The position numbers were made by a program, and so were the translations under genes. Shown here piece by piece: positions 18,744 through 27,349 of a stretch of 35,404 nucleotides of DNA. Within the stretch, counting starts at the first letter, position 1; every line of letters begins with the position of its first letter. Location: contig JAQXJH010000027.1 of the NCBI GenBank assembly GCA_029008595.1, positions 1 through 35,404 on the forward strand. Direction: 5' to 3'. The notes under the pieces were generated by a model. It saw only the letters and a list, made by a program, of their open reading frames with translations. It had not been told where the DNA came from and did not search any database. The stretch comes from Bacillota bacterium (GTDB taxonomy: Bacteria > Bacillota > Clostridia > Oscillospirales > Acutalibacteraceae).

Positions 18744-18810
18744 TTTGGCATGACCGGCGGTACAGATTGCACGCTTTACCTTATTCCGTTTTTCCGGTTT
18801 TCATGCCAAA
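18744..18810 (-). ncRNA. structured element in the dapF leader, unassigned
   Basis: TTTGGCATGA (18810-18801) and TCATGCCAAA (18753-18744) form a perfect 10-base-pair stem around 47 bases. Inside are a CCG/CGG hairpin with loop GAAAAA and a GGTA/TACC hairpin, a three-way-junction layout. No T tract follows, so it is not a terminator. It matches no riboswitch I recognise (lysine and T-box features were looked for and not found). The stem is seen; a regulatory role is inferred. Confidence 0.4.
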
Positions 18811-18929
18811 GGAAAACAAAAAAGCTCGTTCAAAACTCAACTTTCCGGCCTGCCGCGGCAGATGCCGCTGCTGTTTTCCTGCCGGGCCGGGGCTGGTCTC
18901 AACACCCGGCCTGCGCTTTTTCGGAAAAT
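18811..18929 (-). other. GC-rich leader with repeated, competing arms
   Basis: On the minus strand GCAGGCCGG followed after 2-3 bases by GTTGAG occurs twice (18914-18898 and 18853-18836). Between them lies GCCCCGGCCCGGC (18893-18881), complementary to either copy. A second hairpin, GCGGCA/TGCCGC, lies between, and a run of seven T follows at about 18823-18817. The layout allows alternative pairings, as in attenuators. With the flanking elements this accounts for most of the 307-base gap between the ANTAR gene and dapF. No coding frame with a ribosome site was found in the gap. Confidence 0.4.
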
Positions 18930-18958
18930 ATTATAATACAATCTTTCGGATTTTTAAA
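18930..18958 (-). promoter_or_regulatory. candidate promoter of dapF-dapL-carAB
   Basis: A consensus -10 TATAAT (18935-18930) has TTTAAA 17 bases upstream (18958-18953), a fair -35. It would give a transcript with a leader of about 245 bases carrying the structured elements and the ARG box region. The -10 is strong, the -35 weak. Confidence 0.55.
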
Positions 18959-18985
18959 GAGCAAAATGAAAAAAAATACAATTTT

Positions 18986-19561
18986 TTATTCCGGCTGCAA
19001 AATACCCGCGGCCTTGCGGAGGATCTCCTGCGCGGTATCCTCCATTTTTCTGCCGGCATCCATGCTTTTTTTCTGGATGTAGCGGTGGGCCTGAGCCTCC
19101 GAAAGGTGATCCCGCTGCATTAAAAGCTCTTTTGCCTGAGCGATCAGCGCACGCGCCTCTTCGCTTTTTTCAACCGGCCGGTGTTCGTTTCTGCTTCGTT
19201 CTTCCGCTTTCCGGCGGCGGGTATCCATCAGCCGGCGCAGCTGCTCCACCAGCACCTCTTTGTTGACCGGCAAATCGATACAGGGCAGCTTGGTAGCTGT
19301 CCGGACATCGGCCTGGGACGGGGTCAGAAGCAGCAGAACCGAATAGCTGGAGGGCAGCATGGAAGCCATTGTGATCGCCGTCATGTCCGGAAAACGGTAT
19401 CCGCTGACGATCACTCCGCCTTCCTCCCGCTCGCTGGCACGGGCAAGCGCCTGCGCAGCCGAGCCGCAGACACCCGTAACCGTAAATCCGTTTGCCGTCA
19501 GCACCGACCGGATCTTCTGCGCAGCCTGCAGGTTGGAATATGCGATAATGACATTCTGCAT
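18986..19561 (-). CDS. ANTAR-domain RNA-binding antiterminator with degenerate receiver
   Basis: A 191-residue two-domain regulator. Residues 1-110 have the receiver fold pattern but lack the chemistry. The acidic pair after the first strand is replaced (IIAYSN), the phospho-acceptor position is S53 (VIVSGYRFPD), and the conserved lysine is lost in IDLPVNK. After a charged linker, residues about 134-189 form an ANTAR domain (ARALIAQAKELLMQR, LSEAQAHRYIQKKSMD). ANTAR proteins bind paired hairpins in nascent RNA and prevent termination. In clostridia a similar gene (nitR) follows glnA. It lies 87 bases after glnA behind a hairpin. The ATG at 19561 has AAGGGGAG 9 bases upstream. Control of glnA is inferred; phosphorylation control looks unlikely. 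Confidence 0.88.
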   Translation of the reverse strand: MQNVIIAYSNLQAAQKIRSVLTANGFTVTGVCGSAAQALARASEREEGGVIVSGYRFPDMTAITMASMLPSSYSVLLLLTPSQADVRTATKLPCIDLPVNKEVLVEQLRRLMDTRRRKAEERSRNEHRPVEKSEEARALIAQAKELLMQRDHLSEAQAHRYIQKKSMDAGRKMEDTAQEILRKAAGILQPE

Positions 19562-19606
19562 TGCCGATCTCCCCTTTCGTGAGGTCCGCCATTCTGCTCT
19601 TCATTT

Positions 19607-19640
19607 AATAAACAGCCCGACAATCCTCATTGCCGGGCTG
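19607..19640 (-). terminator. terminator between glnA and the ANTAR gene
   Basis: CAGCCCGgCAAT and ATTGtCGGGCTG form a strong hairpin with a GAGG loop, followed on the minus strand by TTTATT. It begins 9 bases after the glnA stop. Because the next gene is only 45 bases on and has no clear promoter, read-through probably sets ANTAR expression below glnA. Confidence 0.8.
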
Positions 19641-19648
19641 AAAATCAA

Positions 19649-20983
19649 TCAATACTTTTCAAGATATGCATCCAGCTCCCACTGGGTGACGACCGTGCGG
19701 AATGCATCCCACTCGGCGCGTTTGGCTTCCAGATATTTGGTAAACACATGCTCGCCGAGAACATCTTTCACAAACTGACTCTTTCTCATTTCACGGATCG
19801 CTTCATGCAGATTGCCCGGCAGGCTTTCGATACCGCGAGCCTCGCGCTCATCAGGAGTCATATGGAAAATATTTGCGCTCACAGCGTCAACCGGCTGCAG
19901 ATTCTGCTCGATACCGTCAAGACCGGCGGCAAGCAGAACAGCAAGCTCCAGATAGGGGTTGCAGGCCGGATCCGGGCAGCGAAGCTCCACGCGGGTTCCC
20001 ATACCGCGGCTGGCCGGAACACGAATCAGCGCGCTGCGGTTGCTGGCTGTCCACGCAATGTAGCAGGGAGCCTCGTAACCGGGAACCAGACGCTTGTACG
20101 AATTGACCAGCGGATTGGTAACTGCCGTCATGCTACGCATGTGCTTCATAATACCGGCAATAAAGCTGTAAGCCATCTTGCTCAGACCGATGGAATCGTT
20201 CGGATCGTAGAACGCATTCTTTCCGTCCGCTGTGAACAGGGACATATTGGTGTGCATACCCGAACCGTTGATGCCGAAAATAGGCTTGGGCATAAAGGTT
20301 GCACACATACCATGCTGGCGGGCGATGGCTTTGACAGCCATTTTGAACGTCATGATGCGGTCGGCGGCAAGCAGCGCGTCGCTGTATTTGAAGTCAATTT
20401 CGTGCTGGGCGACAGCCACCTCATGATGGGAAGCTTCGATTTCAAAGCCCATTTCCTCAAGAGCAAGAACCATATCACGGCGGGCATTTTCGCCGTTCTC
20501 CGTTCCGCCCAGATCGAAGTAACCGGCTTCATCGTAGGTTTCGGTAGTGGCATGGCCGGTGTCATCGGTATGGAACAGGAAGAATTCACATTCCGGACCG
20601 ACATTGAATGAAAGGCCCATATCGGCAGCTCTTTGAATGGTCTTTTTCAGAACATAGCGCGGATCGCCTTCAAACGGGGTGCCGTCCGGCTTGTAAACAT
20701 CGCAGATCAGGCGGGCCACGCGATCCTGCTGCGGACGCCACGGAATGATCGCGAACGAATCATAATCCGGATAGAGGTACATATCGGATTCCTCAATACG
20801 GACGAAGCCTTCGATCGAAGAACCATCAAACATACATTTATTATCCAGCGCTTTTTCCAGCTGGCTGGGGGTGATTGCCACGTTCTTGAGCGTACCGAGA
20901 ATATCGGTAAACTGGAGGCGGATAAAGCTGACGTCATTTTCCTTGACAAGCCGGATAATGTCTTCCTTTGTGTACTTGCTCAT
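19649..20983 (-). CDS. glnA: glutamine synthetase type I (alpha class)
   Basis: Makes glutamine from glutamate, ammonia and ATP. It has 444 residues, the length of the Gram-positive GSI-alpha class; the adenylylation tyrosine segment of GSI-beta is not seen. [17 protein letters not shown] places Arg at position 62, the residue important for feedback inhibition in the Bacillus enzyme. [26 protein letters not shown] and [16 protein letters not shown] supply metal and substrate ligands. The ATG at 20983 has GGAGGG 8 bases upstream; the in-frame upstream codon at 21001 lacks a ribosome site. It is divergent from gdhA and followed by the ANTAR regulator. Its leader holds a terminator. Confidence 0.97.
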   Translation of the reverse strand: MSKYTKEDIIRLVKENDVSFIRLQFTDILGTLKNVAITPSQLEKALDNKCMFDGSSIEGFVRIEESDMYLYPDYDSFAIIPWRPQQDRVARLICDVYKPDGTPFEGDPRYVLKKTIQRAADMGLSFNVGPECEFFLFHTDDTGHATTETYDEAGYFDLGGTENGENARRDMVLALEEMGFEIEASHHEVAVAQHEIDFKYSDALLAADRIMTFKMAVKAIARQHGMCATFMPKPIFGINGSGMHTNMSLFTADGKNAFYDPNDSIGLSKMAYSFIAGIMKHMRSMTAVTNPLVNSYKRLVPGYEAPCYIAWTASNRSALIRVPASRGMGTRVELRCPDPACNPYLELAVLLAAGLDGIEQNLQPVDAVSANIFHMTPDEREARGIESLPGNLHEAIREMRKSQFVKDVLGEHVFTKYLEAKRAEWDAFRTVVTQWELDAYLEKY

Positions 20984-21022
20984 AAGTAATTCCCTCCACA
21001 ATGAAAATAATCTGTATTATGC

Positions 21023-21061
21023 AAAAAAACGAAGACATCCCCCTTGGAGAACGCCTTCGTT
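21023..21061 (-). terminator. attenuator-type terminator in the glnA leader
   Basis: AACGAAG and CTTCGTT enclose a long imperfect stem (GGCGTTCTCC with GGGGGATGTC, several G-T pairs) and are followed by a T tract. It sits only about 40 bases before the glnA start and well after the promoter, so it must be bypassed for glnA to be expressed. Confidence 0.75.
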
Positions 21062-21063
21062 CT
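21048..21063 (-). other. hairpin competing with the glnA leader terminator
   Basis: AGAACG-AAGG-CGTTCT forms a compact six-base-pair hairpin made from the 5' arm of the terminator, so the two cannot coexist. This is the arrangement expected of an antiterminator. ANTAR targets usually have six-base loops with A at 1 and G at 4; read as a six-base loop this is GAAGGC, which has the G but not the A. Confidence 0.45.
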
Positions 21064-21085
21064 AAAGCATTTTATTTGACGGGAA

Positions 21086-21140
21086 CGGGGCTACAGCCTT
21101 CATTCGGAAAGCCGGCCGGAAACCTTTCGGCGCTGCCCTC
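21086..21140 (-). other. upstream structured region of the glnA leader
   Basis: GGGC..GCC (5' side) pairs with GGC..GCCC (3' side) around internal arms, including a six-base-pair hairpin GCTTTC/GAAGGC with one G-T pair and a five-base loop. It lies between the transcription start and the terminator. It could be the first of two regulatory hairpins, but no known RNA class is recognised. Confidence 0.35.
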
Positions 21141-21157
21141 GTTTCTCTTCGCTATTT

Positions 21158-21185
21158 ATTATATCAACAATCTTCCAAAAAGCAA
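21158..21185 (-). promoter_or_regulatory. glnA promoter (extended -10)
   Basis: TATAAT at 21163-21158 is preceded by TGA, an extended -10. TTGCTT lies 16 bases upstream (21185-21180). The transcript would start near 21151 and carry a leader of about 167 bases. Confidence 0.75.
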
Positions 21186-21227
21186 GGCCTTTTTGCAATT
21201 TTTATCTGTAAACTTGCAAGATTATTG

Positions 21228-21242
21228 AAAATTGATAATTTT
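21228..21242. promoter_or_regulatory. inverted repeat in the glnA-gdhA divergent promoter region
   Basis: AAAATT-GAT-AATTTT is a perfect 6 + 3 + 6 inverted repeat ending 5 bases before the gdhA -35 and lying 43 bases upstream of the glnA -35. It could be an operator for either gene. It does not fit the GlnR/TnrA consensus, and such A/T repeats arise by chance fairly often. Confidence 0.3.
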
Positions 21243-21246
21243 TCTC

Positions 21247-21275
21247 TTGCATCGTTTCTTCATTGGTGCTACAAT
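21247..21275 (+). promoter_or_regulatory. gdhA promoter
   Basis: TTGCAT (21247-21252) and TACAAT (21270-21275) are separated by exactly 17 bases. Start of transcription is expected near 21282, giving gdhA an untranslated leader of about 300 bases. Confidence 0.75.
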
Positions 21276-21282
21276 GCTAACA

Positions 21283-22912
<1,630 letters not shown>

Positions 22913-22966
22913 TCCGATTCTTCCCGTTCCTCCGCCGCTTTTTTGCGCGGAGCACAGGGCTGACCC

Positions 22967-23012
22967 AAAAGGGCAGGAACCTGCAGAACAAGCAGGCTCC
23001 CGCCCTTTTTTT
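22967..23012. terminator. bidirectional terminator between gdhA and the ABC operon
   Basis: AAAGGGC..GGA..CCTGC pairs with GCAGG..TCC..GCCCTTT around a seven-base loop. A seven-T tract follows on the plus strand, and TTTT lies on the minus-strand side. It lies between convergent gdhA and the permease gene and can serve both. Confidence 0.9.
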
Positions 23013-23038
23013 GCTGTAATTCTGATTGAGCTTTTCCG

Positions 23039-23686
23039 TTACAGATCCTGTGCTTCAAAACGGCGGACCGCGTTTTGATAGGCTGCCCACGTCAGCACGG
23101 CAAACAACAGGATCCCCGCCGCCAGGAGGATCAGTTTTTCCGTCAGATACTGCGGATCCGGCGTATCCATCCGATTCCTCAAAAACGGAATCAGATGCGT
23201 GCAGACCTCCAGAATCCCCATATAGACAAAAACTGTGATGCTGGACACCACAAAGGCTTTTCCGACTTTCCGGACATTCCGGTAATAGATCGAGAAGAAA
23301 ACAAGATTGAACAGCCCCAGCAGAACAAAAGAAAAGGCAAACAGAGCAACATTGGCATCCATGCCGACTTCATTTCCCGGCATCGGAAAGCTTTGACGCA
23401 GAGCGGCAAACGGGACTGCAGCCGCTGTCTGCACACCTTCCAGAACCAACACAAACGCAAAACGCGCTTTGACCACGTCGCGCTTTGCCACCGGCAGCTG
23501 AACCGTATAGGCAACATCGTGATTTTCACGTCCGTTCAGACAGGTAAAAAAAATCGCAAGACCCGTGTAAAAAAAGATCACATAATACGGATAATTCGGG
23601 ATCAGCAGCATCGCCGACAGCATCAGAAAAATCGGCGCGGTCGGGTGCATTGCAAGAAGAAATTCCTTTTTGAGCAGATTTTTCAA
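23039..23686 (-). CDS. ABC-2 type transporter permease
   Basis: A 215-residue integral membrane protein with about six hydrophobic segments (roughly 18-30, 35-50, 75-95, 112-132, 142-165, 188-206). It resembles the short ABC-2 permeases found with YtrB-like ATPases in Gram-positive bacteria. The motif NHDVAYTVQLPVAKRDVVKAR, with its LPVxKRDxVxAR core, is typical of that family. The start is a TTG at 23686 (KNLLKKEFLLA), with AAAGG about 11 bases upstream. It follows the ATPase gene by 99 bases. The substrate is unknown; related systems deal with peptide or envelope stress, which is inference only. Confidence 0.85.
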   Translation of the reverse strand: MKNLLKKEFLLAMHPTAPIFLMLSAMLLIPNYPYYVIFFYTGLAIFFTCLNGRENHDVAYTVQLPVAKRDVVKARFAFVLVLEGVQTAAAVPFAALRQSFPMPGNEVGMDANVALFAFSFVLLGLFNLVFFSIYYRNVRKVGKAFVVSSITVFVYMGILEVCTHLIPFLRNRMDTPDPQYLTEKLILLAAGILLFAVLTWAAYQNAVRRFEAQDL

Positions 23687-23785
23687 CCTTCATTCAACCT
23701 TTCAAAATACAATACGGCAAGGCGGCCGCATTTCCGCACGGCACCGTTCCTGTTCCGCAGAAGAGAGCGAACAGCGCGGCTGCGT

Positions 23786-24619
23786 TCATTTTTCCAGATG
23801 CACCATGATCTCCTCCAGCGTGGCCTGCTGCTCCGGCGCATCAAATCCCAGCGGTTCATCCGCCCTCAGCAGAACGGAATACCCGTATTTGCTGCGTGCC
23901 GTTCCAAGCGATCGCGCCTGCAGTTTCGGCGTCAGCTGCTCTTTTGTCAGATCATAGATCCGATAGCCGGAGACAAAATGCCGCAGTTCGCTCTGCGCAA
24001 GAACCGCGCCGTTTTTGATATAAATGATCTGATCGGCACACTTTTCGAGATCGGATGTAATGTGCGTTGAAAAAAGGATCGTCACGCCTTTTTCGCACAG
24101 ATCCATAAAAATTTCCAGCAATTCATCGCGTGAAACGGGATCCAGACCGCTGGTCGGCTCGTCCAGGATCAAAAGCTCGGCATGGTGAGACAAAGCCAGC
24201 GCCAAAGAATACTTCACCTTCATGCCGGCCGAAAGCTGAGCCGGGGTTTTCGTCTCATCCAACGCGAAAAGCCCGAGATATTTCCGGTACTCCCCGTCAT
24301 CCCACTGCGGATAAAAGGGACGCGCAGCCGCAGTGATCGTGCGCAGGCGCTTATTCGGATAAAAATCGATCCCGCCGGAAACAAAACCAACACGCTGTTT
24401 GATCTCCAGCTCATGTTCCGCAAATTCCATGTCGAAAAAGCTGACCCGGCCGCTGTCCGGATGGATAAAATTAAACAGGGATTTCAGCGTTGTGGTCTTG
24501 CCTGCTCCGTTTCTTCCGATAAACCCGGTGATTTTTCCTTTTTCCAGCTGGAACGAAACATTTTTCAGTTGAAAGGCAGGGTAATTCTTGCATAGATTCT
24601 CTACTGTCAGGATGTTCAT
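23786..24619 (-). CDS. ABC transporter ATP-binding protein
   Basis: A 277-residue ABC ATPase. Walker A is GRNGAGKTT (35-43), the signature is LSAGM (129-133), which departs from LSGGQ as in YtrB/BcrA-type exporters, and Walker B is LLILDEPTSGLD (149-160). A histidine switch lies in FSTHIT. Residues beyond about 215 form a C-terminal extension common in this subfamily. The ATG at 24619 has GGAAG 9 bases upstream. It is the middle gene of regulator-ATPase-permease, where the first gene is more often a GntR regulator. Confidence 0.92.
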   Translation of the reverse strand: MNILTVENLCKNYPAFQLKNVSFQLEKGKITGFIGRNGAGKTTTLKSLFNFIHPDSGRVSFFDMEFAEHELEIKQRVGFVSGGIDFYPNKRLRTITAAARPFYPQWDDGEYRKYLGLFALDETKTPAQLSAGMKVKYSLALALSHHAELLILDEPTSGLDPVSRDELLEIFMDLCEKGVTILFSTHITSDLEKCADQIIYIKNGAVLAQSELRHFVSGYRIYDLTKEQLTPKLQARSLGTARSKYGYSVLLRADEPLGFDAPEQQATLEEIMVHLEK

Positions 24620-24652
24620 CGCGCAACACTTCCTTTTTTTGCGGGCTGCAGA

Positions 24653-24877
24653 TCACTCATCGCCGTCTTTTGACGCCCCTTGTTCAAAAATGGATTCCAT
24701 CAGCTTGACAAAATGCGATTTTGGAGGAATCGCAATTCCCCGCTTTGAGTCTGCCAGTACGATGATCGAATCGCCGGGGCGCAGGTCAAACATTTCCCTT
24801 GCTTCTTTTGGAATAACAAACTGGCCTTTTTCACCGATTTTTACTGTCCAGGCACACTTTCCTTCCGGCCCTTTCAT
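24653..24877 (-). CDS. AbrB/SpoVT-type DNA-binding protein
   Basis: A 74-residue protein with a swapped-hairpin AbrB-like domain at about 9-55: VKIGEKGQFVIPKEAREMF is the classic GxIxIPKxxR pattern, followed by LRPGDSIIVLAD. The C-terminal 20 residues may be a short helix. It is the first gene of the ABC operon, 33 bases before the ATPase, and probably represses its own promoter. The ATG at 24877 has AAAGGA 14 bases upstream, rather far. The SpoVT/AbrB family is sure; target and signal are unknown. Confidence 0.88.
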   Translation of the reverse strand: MKGPEGKCAWTVKIGEKGQFVIPKEAREMFDLRPGDSIIVLADSKRGIAIPPKSHFVKLMESIFEQGASKDGDE

Positions 24878-24957
24878 AGCTGCACAGCCATTCCTTTCTG
24901 TTCCGCAGAGCGATCGCCTGAAATCCGGCTTTCACCATCTGCTTTCTGAGTTTGAAT

Positions 24958-24974
24958 AGTATGAAAAGTATGAT
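24958..24974. repeat. direct repeat just after the abrB-like promoter
   Basis: On the minus strand TCATACT occurs twice with two bases between (period 9), directly downstream of the -10 and near the predicted start of transcription. The place is right for a repressor site of the AbrB-like protein; the sequence is not a known box. Confidence 0.35.
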
Positions 24975-24985
24975 TTTCTTCTTAA

Positions 24986-25013
24986 ATTATACCATTGAAA
25001 CGGCAAATGTCAA
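24986..25013 (-). promoter_or_regulatory. promoter of the AbrB-like/ABC operon
   Basis: TTGACA (25013-25008), 16 bases, then TATAAT (24991-24986) with an upstream TGG making an extended -10. This is the best sigma-A promoter in the window. Confidence 0.9.
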
Positions 25014-25022
25014 GCAAAGCGC

Positions 25023-25055
25023 AAAAAAATATCGCAGAGAAAATCCCTGCGATAT
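25023..25055 (-). terminator. terminator after the lysozyme-like gene
   Basis: ATATCGCAG pairs with CTGCGATAT around a nine-base loop, followed by a T tract on the minus strand. It lies 24 bases after the stop at 25079, just before the next operon's promoter. Confidence 0.9.
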
Positions 25056-25078
25056 CGTAAAGCTCTGCTTATTACAAA

Positions 25079-26782
25079 TCAATATTCCCAATATGGCTTA
25101 TACTTTTCCGGATCGGCGCGTTCTTCCGCCGTGGGAAGCGCAAATTCATCATTCGTGGCGCTGGTAACGACCGGATGAACGTTATAATCTCCCTTGGTGA
25201 ACATCTCCCACTCATCGATCCTGCGGCGCCAGAGTCCCGTGTAAAAATAACCGCCGGTCGTGCTCAGCTGCCCGAAGGCATATTTCAGCTGCTGCGGGTC
25301 GATCGTTGAGGCATCGGGGTTTTCCTCCAACAGCTCCCGAAGAGTAAAATGCACGGCTGACCAGCAATACGCACCCATGTTATAGGCAAAACTGATCAGG
25401 GCATCATATTGATTCTGCGTCAGAATCAGGCTGTTTTTTTTGACAAAGGCATTCAGCTGAACGCTGAACAGGCGATGTACATAGGCGCCCATGTAGCCGT
25501 AAGCTTCTTCGGCGGTCTGGTTGTTATAAAAGGTATCGCCGGGATTCAATACGATCCCGTTCCCGATCGTCGGATAATTGACGACGTCGTATTGCACCGT
25601 GGAACAGAGGCCTTCATAGGACGCCATAAAACGAAGCAGCTGATCGCTTGCTTCTCCGCGCGGCTGTATTCCTTCGGCGCCTTCTTCCGGTGATACCGAA
25701 GCGTAAAAGGAATAGCTGTTTGCCGTACAGCCCGCCGCCGAGGCCGAGGCCTGCAGCGAGATCGTTCCGGAAGCCTGAAGCGTGACCGGCACCCGCCAGA
25801 CCCTGACCTTTCGCCCTCCGGAGGTGAGATCCGTATATCCGCTGGAAGCCGAAAAGGACGCTGCGGCGGCTCCCGATTCATCCAAAGCATTGACCTTGAC
25901 CGACGTGCACTCCAGCGACGTGATCACCACCGCTTCGGTCTGTTCGCCGACCGTCACATTGAAAGGATCCAGATAAGCCGATTTCACTGCATCCTCATTC
26001 GTTACCGTTACGGTACACTGTGTTCCGGTACCGTCGAGCCGATAAGCAGTAATAATTGCCGTGCCGGCTCCGACCGCTTCAATAAATCCCCGCTTGACCG
26101 TTGCAACATCCGGGTTGCTGGTCGTCCAGATCACGAAAGAAGTGCCTGCAGAATTATACAGCGTCATCCCTTTTGGGAGGGTCTTGGACGTCACTTTCAT
26201 GGTCAGGGTCGGATCGATCACCATGACCGCACAGGAGGCCGCATATCTGCCATCCTCGGTTTTTGCATACACCACCGCGCTGCCCTTTGCCTTTGCCGAA
26301 ACAACGCCGCTGCCGTTGACCGAAGCAACGGAGCTGTCGCTGCTGCTCCAGACCAGTTTTTCCGCACCGGACACCGAAAGCTGTACCGTCTGCCCCACTT
26401 TCATTCCTGCCGCGCGAAGATTGATCTGCAGAGAAGAGATGGCCGGAGCTTCTTCCACCGTAATGATCCAGCTTTCAAACATGCCGGTATCCTTGCCGGA
26501 AACCGCATAAACAACGGCCGAGCCAAGCGCTTTGGCCGTGACCTTTCCGGAAGAATCGACCGACGCGACCGACGGCGCACTGGACACCCACTGCGCTTTG
26601 CTGTCGGGCTGCGACAGCGTCAGCTTGCAAACTGCTCCCGCCTTCAGTGAAACCGAAGCAAATCCCCCTTCCGAAGCGACCGCTGCAGCGGCTGAAGATG
26701 CATGCGCAGCCGGAATCAGCGTGAAAATAACCGCACAGCACAAAAAAACACATATCAGCCGAAAAAATGATGATTGCTTCAT
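25079..26782 (-). CDS. secreted Ig-like (Big_2) protein with C-terminal GH24 lysozyme domain
   Basis: A 567-residue exported protein. A signal peptide spans about 1-29 (basic start, hydrophobic core, AHA-type cleavage site). Two clear bacterial Ig-like domains lie at about 40-110 and 114-190, each ending in the VTAKALGSAVVYA-type strand, and a third, less regular one at about 193-262. A further beta-rich region follows to about 365. Residues 380-535 resemble phage-type GH24 lysozymes. E390, D399 and T405 keep the exact spacing of the T4 lysozyme Glu11-Asp20-Thr26 triad, and LTQNQYDALISFAYNMG and GLWRRRIDEWEMF are typical. It probably cleaves peptidoglycan; the Ig-like domains may hold it at the surface. 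It has its own promoter and terminator. The ATG at 26782 has AAAGGAAG 8 bases upstream. Confidence 0.88.
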   Translation of the reverse strand: MKQSSFFRLICVFLCCAVIFTLIPAAHASSAAAAVASEGGFASVSLKAGAVCKLTLSQPDSKAQWVSSAPSVASVDSSGKVTAKALGSAVVYAVSGKDTGMFESWIITVEEAPAISSLQINLRAAGMKVGQTVQLSVSGAEKLVWSSSDSSVASVNGSGVVSAKAKGSAVVYAKTEDGRYAASCAVMVIDPTLTMKVTSKTLPKGMTLYNSAGTSFVIWTTSNPDVATVKRGFIEAVGAGTAIITAYRLDGTGTQCTVTVTNEDAVKSAYLDPFNVTVGEQTEAVVITSLECTSVKVNALDESGAAAASFSASSGYTDLTSGGRKVRVWRVPVTLQASGTISLQASASAAGCTANSYSFYASVSPEEGAEGIQPRGEASDQLLRFMASYEGLCSTVQYDVVNYPTIGNGIVLNPGDTFYNNQTAEEAYGYMGAYVHRLFSVQLNAFVKKNSLILTQNQYDALISFAYNMGAYCWSAVHFTLRELLEENPDASTIDPQQLKYAFGQLSTTGGYFYTGLWRRRIDEWEMFTKGDYNVHPVVTSATNDEFALPTAEERADPEKYKPYWEY

Positions 26783-26832
26783 GCTGTCGCTTCCTTTCTG
26801 CCGAATCGGTCTGCTGAATTGATATATTGATT

Positions 26833-26861
26833 ATTATAACAGAACACCGGCAGAAAGACAA
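26833..26861 (-). promoter_or_regulatory. promoter of the lysozyme-like gene
   Basis: TTGTCT (26861-26856), 17 bases, TATAAT (26838-26833). It lies between the YlmC-family gene and the lysozyme-like gene, with a leader of about 45 bases. Confidence 0.8.
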
Positions 26862-26910
26862 GTTTTCCGATCAAATCAAACGTCGGGATCGAAATTTTTT
26901 GCAGAACAGA

Positions 26911-27198
26911 TCAGCTGCCCCACAGATTCCGGAAAAAGCTACGGCGGCCCGATGAAGACGGCAGGCAGCAGCTGACCAATATCGTGTCCTCTCCGATCAC
27001 CTCAATGTCACACCATTGAATGATAATATCTTCCTCGCGGCCGAAGATTCCGAAAAAGCGCGGCCGGCCGTAGACGATGATCGAAATCAGCTTTGCGGTG
27101 CAGGTATCCAGTTCTGCGTCGCAAACGCAGCCGAGACGCATTCCGTCTTTAATGTTGATTACTTCTTTGTTTCGCAGATCCGCAAGGCGGCAAACCAT
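26911..27198 (-). CDS. YlmC/YmxH-family PRC-barrel protein
   Basis: A 95-residue protein beginning VCRLADLRNKEVINIKDGMRLG, the hallmark of the YlmC/YmxH family, a small PRC-barrel-like group in spore-forming Firmicutes, named as sporulation proteins though without known activity. The motif DAELDTCTAKLISIIVYGRPRFFGIFGRE and the ending WCDIEVIGEDTILV fit too. The ATG at 27198 has GGGAGG 9 bases upstream; a longer in-frame reading to 27393 would run through the pur terminator. It stands alone between the pur operon terminator and the lysozyme gene. The 79-base upstream gap shows no clear sigma-A promoter. Confidence 0.87.
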   Translation of the reverse strand: MVCRLADLRNKEVINIKDGMRLGCVCDAELDTCTAKLISIIVYGRPRFFGIFGREEDIIIQWCDIEVIGEDTILVSCCLPSSSGRRSFFRNLWGS

Positions 27199-27277
27199 TC
27201 CCGATAACCTCCCTTTCGCACTGCTTTCCAACCGGCTGCACACCGTTGATCCGGCAGTCATGATAAAAGCTCCGCGC

Positions 27278-27324
27278 AAAAAAATAAAGCTCCCACGGTA
27301 CAAAGCATATGCACCGCAGGAGCC
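27278..27324 (-). terminator. terminator of the purE-purD operon
   Basis: GGCTCCTGCGGT pairs with ACCGTGGGAGCT (three G-T pairs) around a 13-base loop, followed by TTATTTTTTT. It lies 26 bases after the purD stop. Confidence 0.92.
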
Positions 27325-27349
27325 GAACTTGCACAAAAGAGTGAAAAAG

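Noticed and set aside
18679-18929. Lysine riboswitch or T-box before dapF
   Set aside because: Neither the lysine aptamer core nor a T-box sequence (TGGNACCGCG type) is present. The GGTACAGATTG stretch on the plus strand is a chance resemblance.
21164-21246. GlnR/TnrA box between glnA and gdhA
   Set aside because: TGTAA occurs near 21207, but the second half site at the required spacing is missing.
23075-24070. Plus-strand frame opposite the ABC transporter genes
   Set aside because: The minus-strand ATPase motifs are unmistakable. The plus-strand frame is basic, unstructured and lacks a start site.
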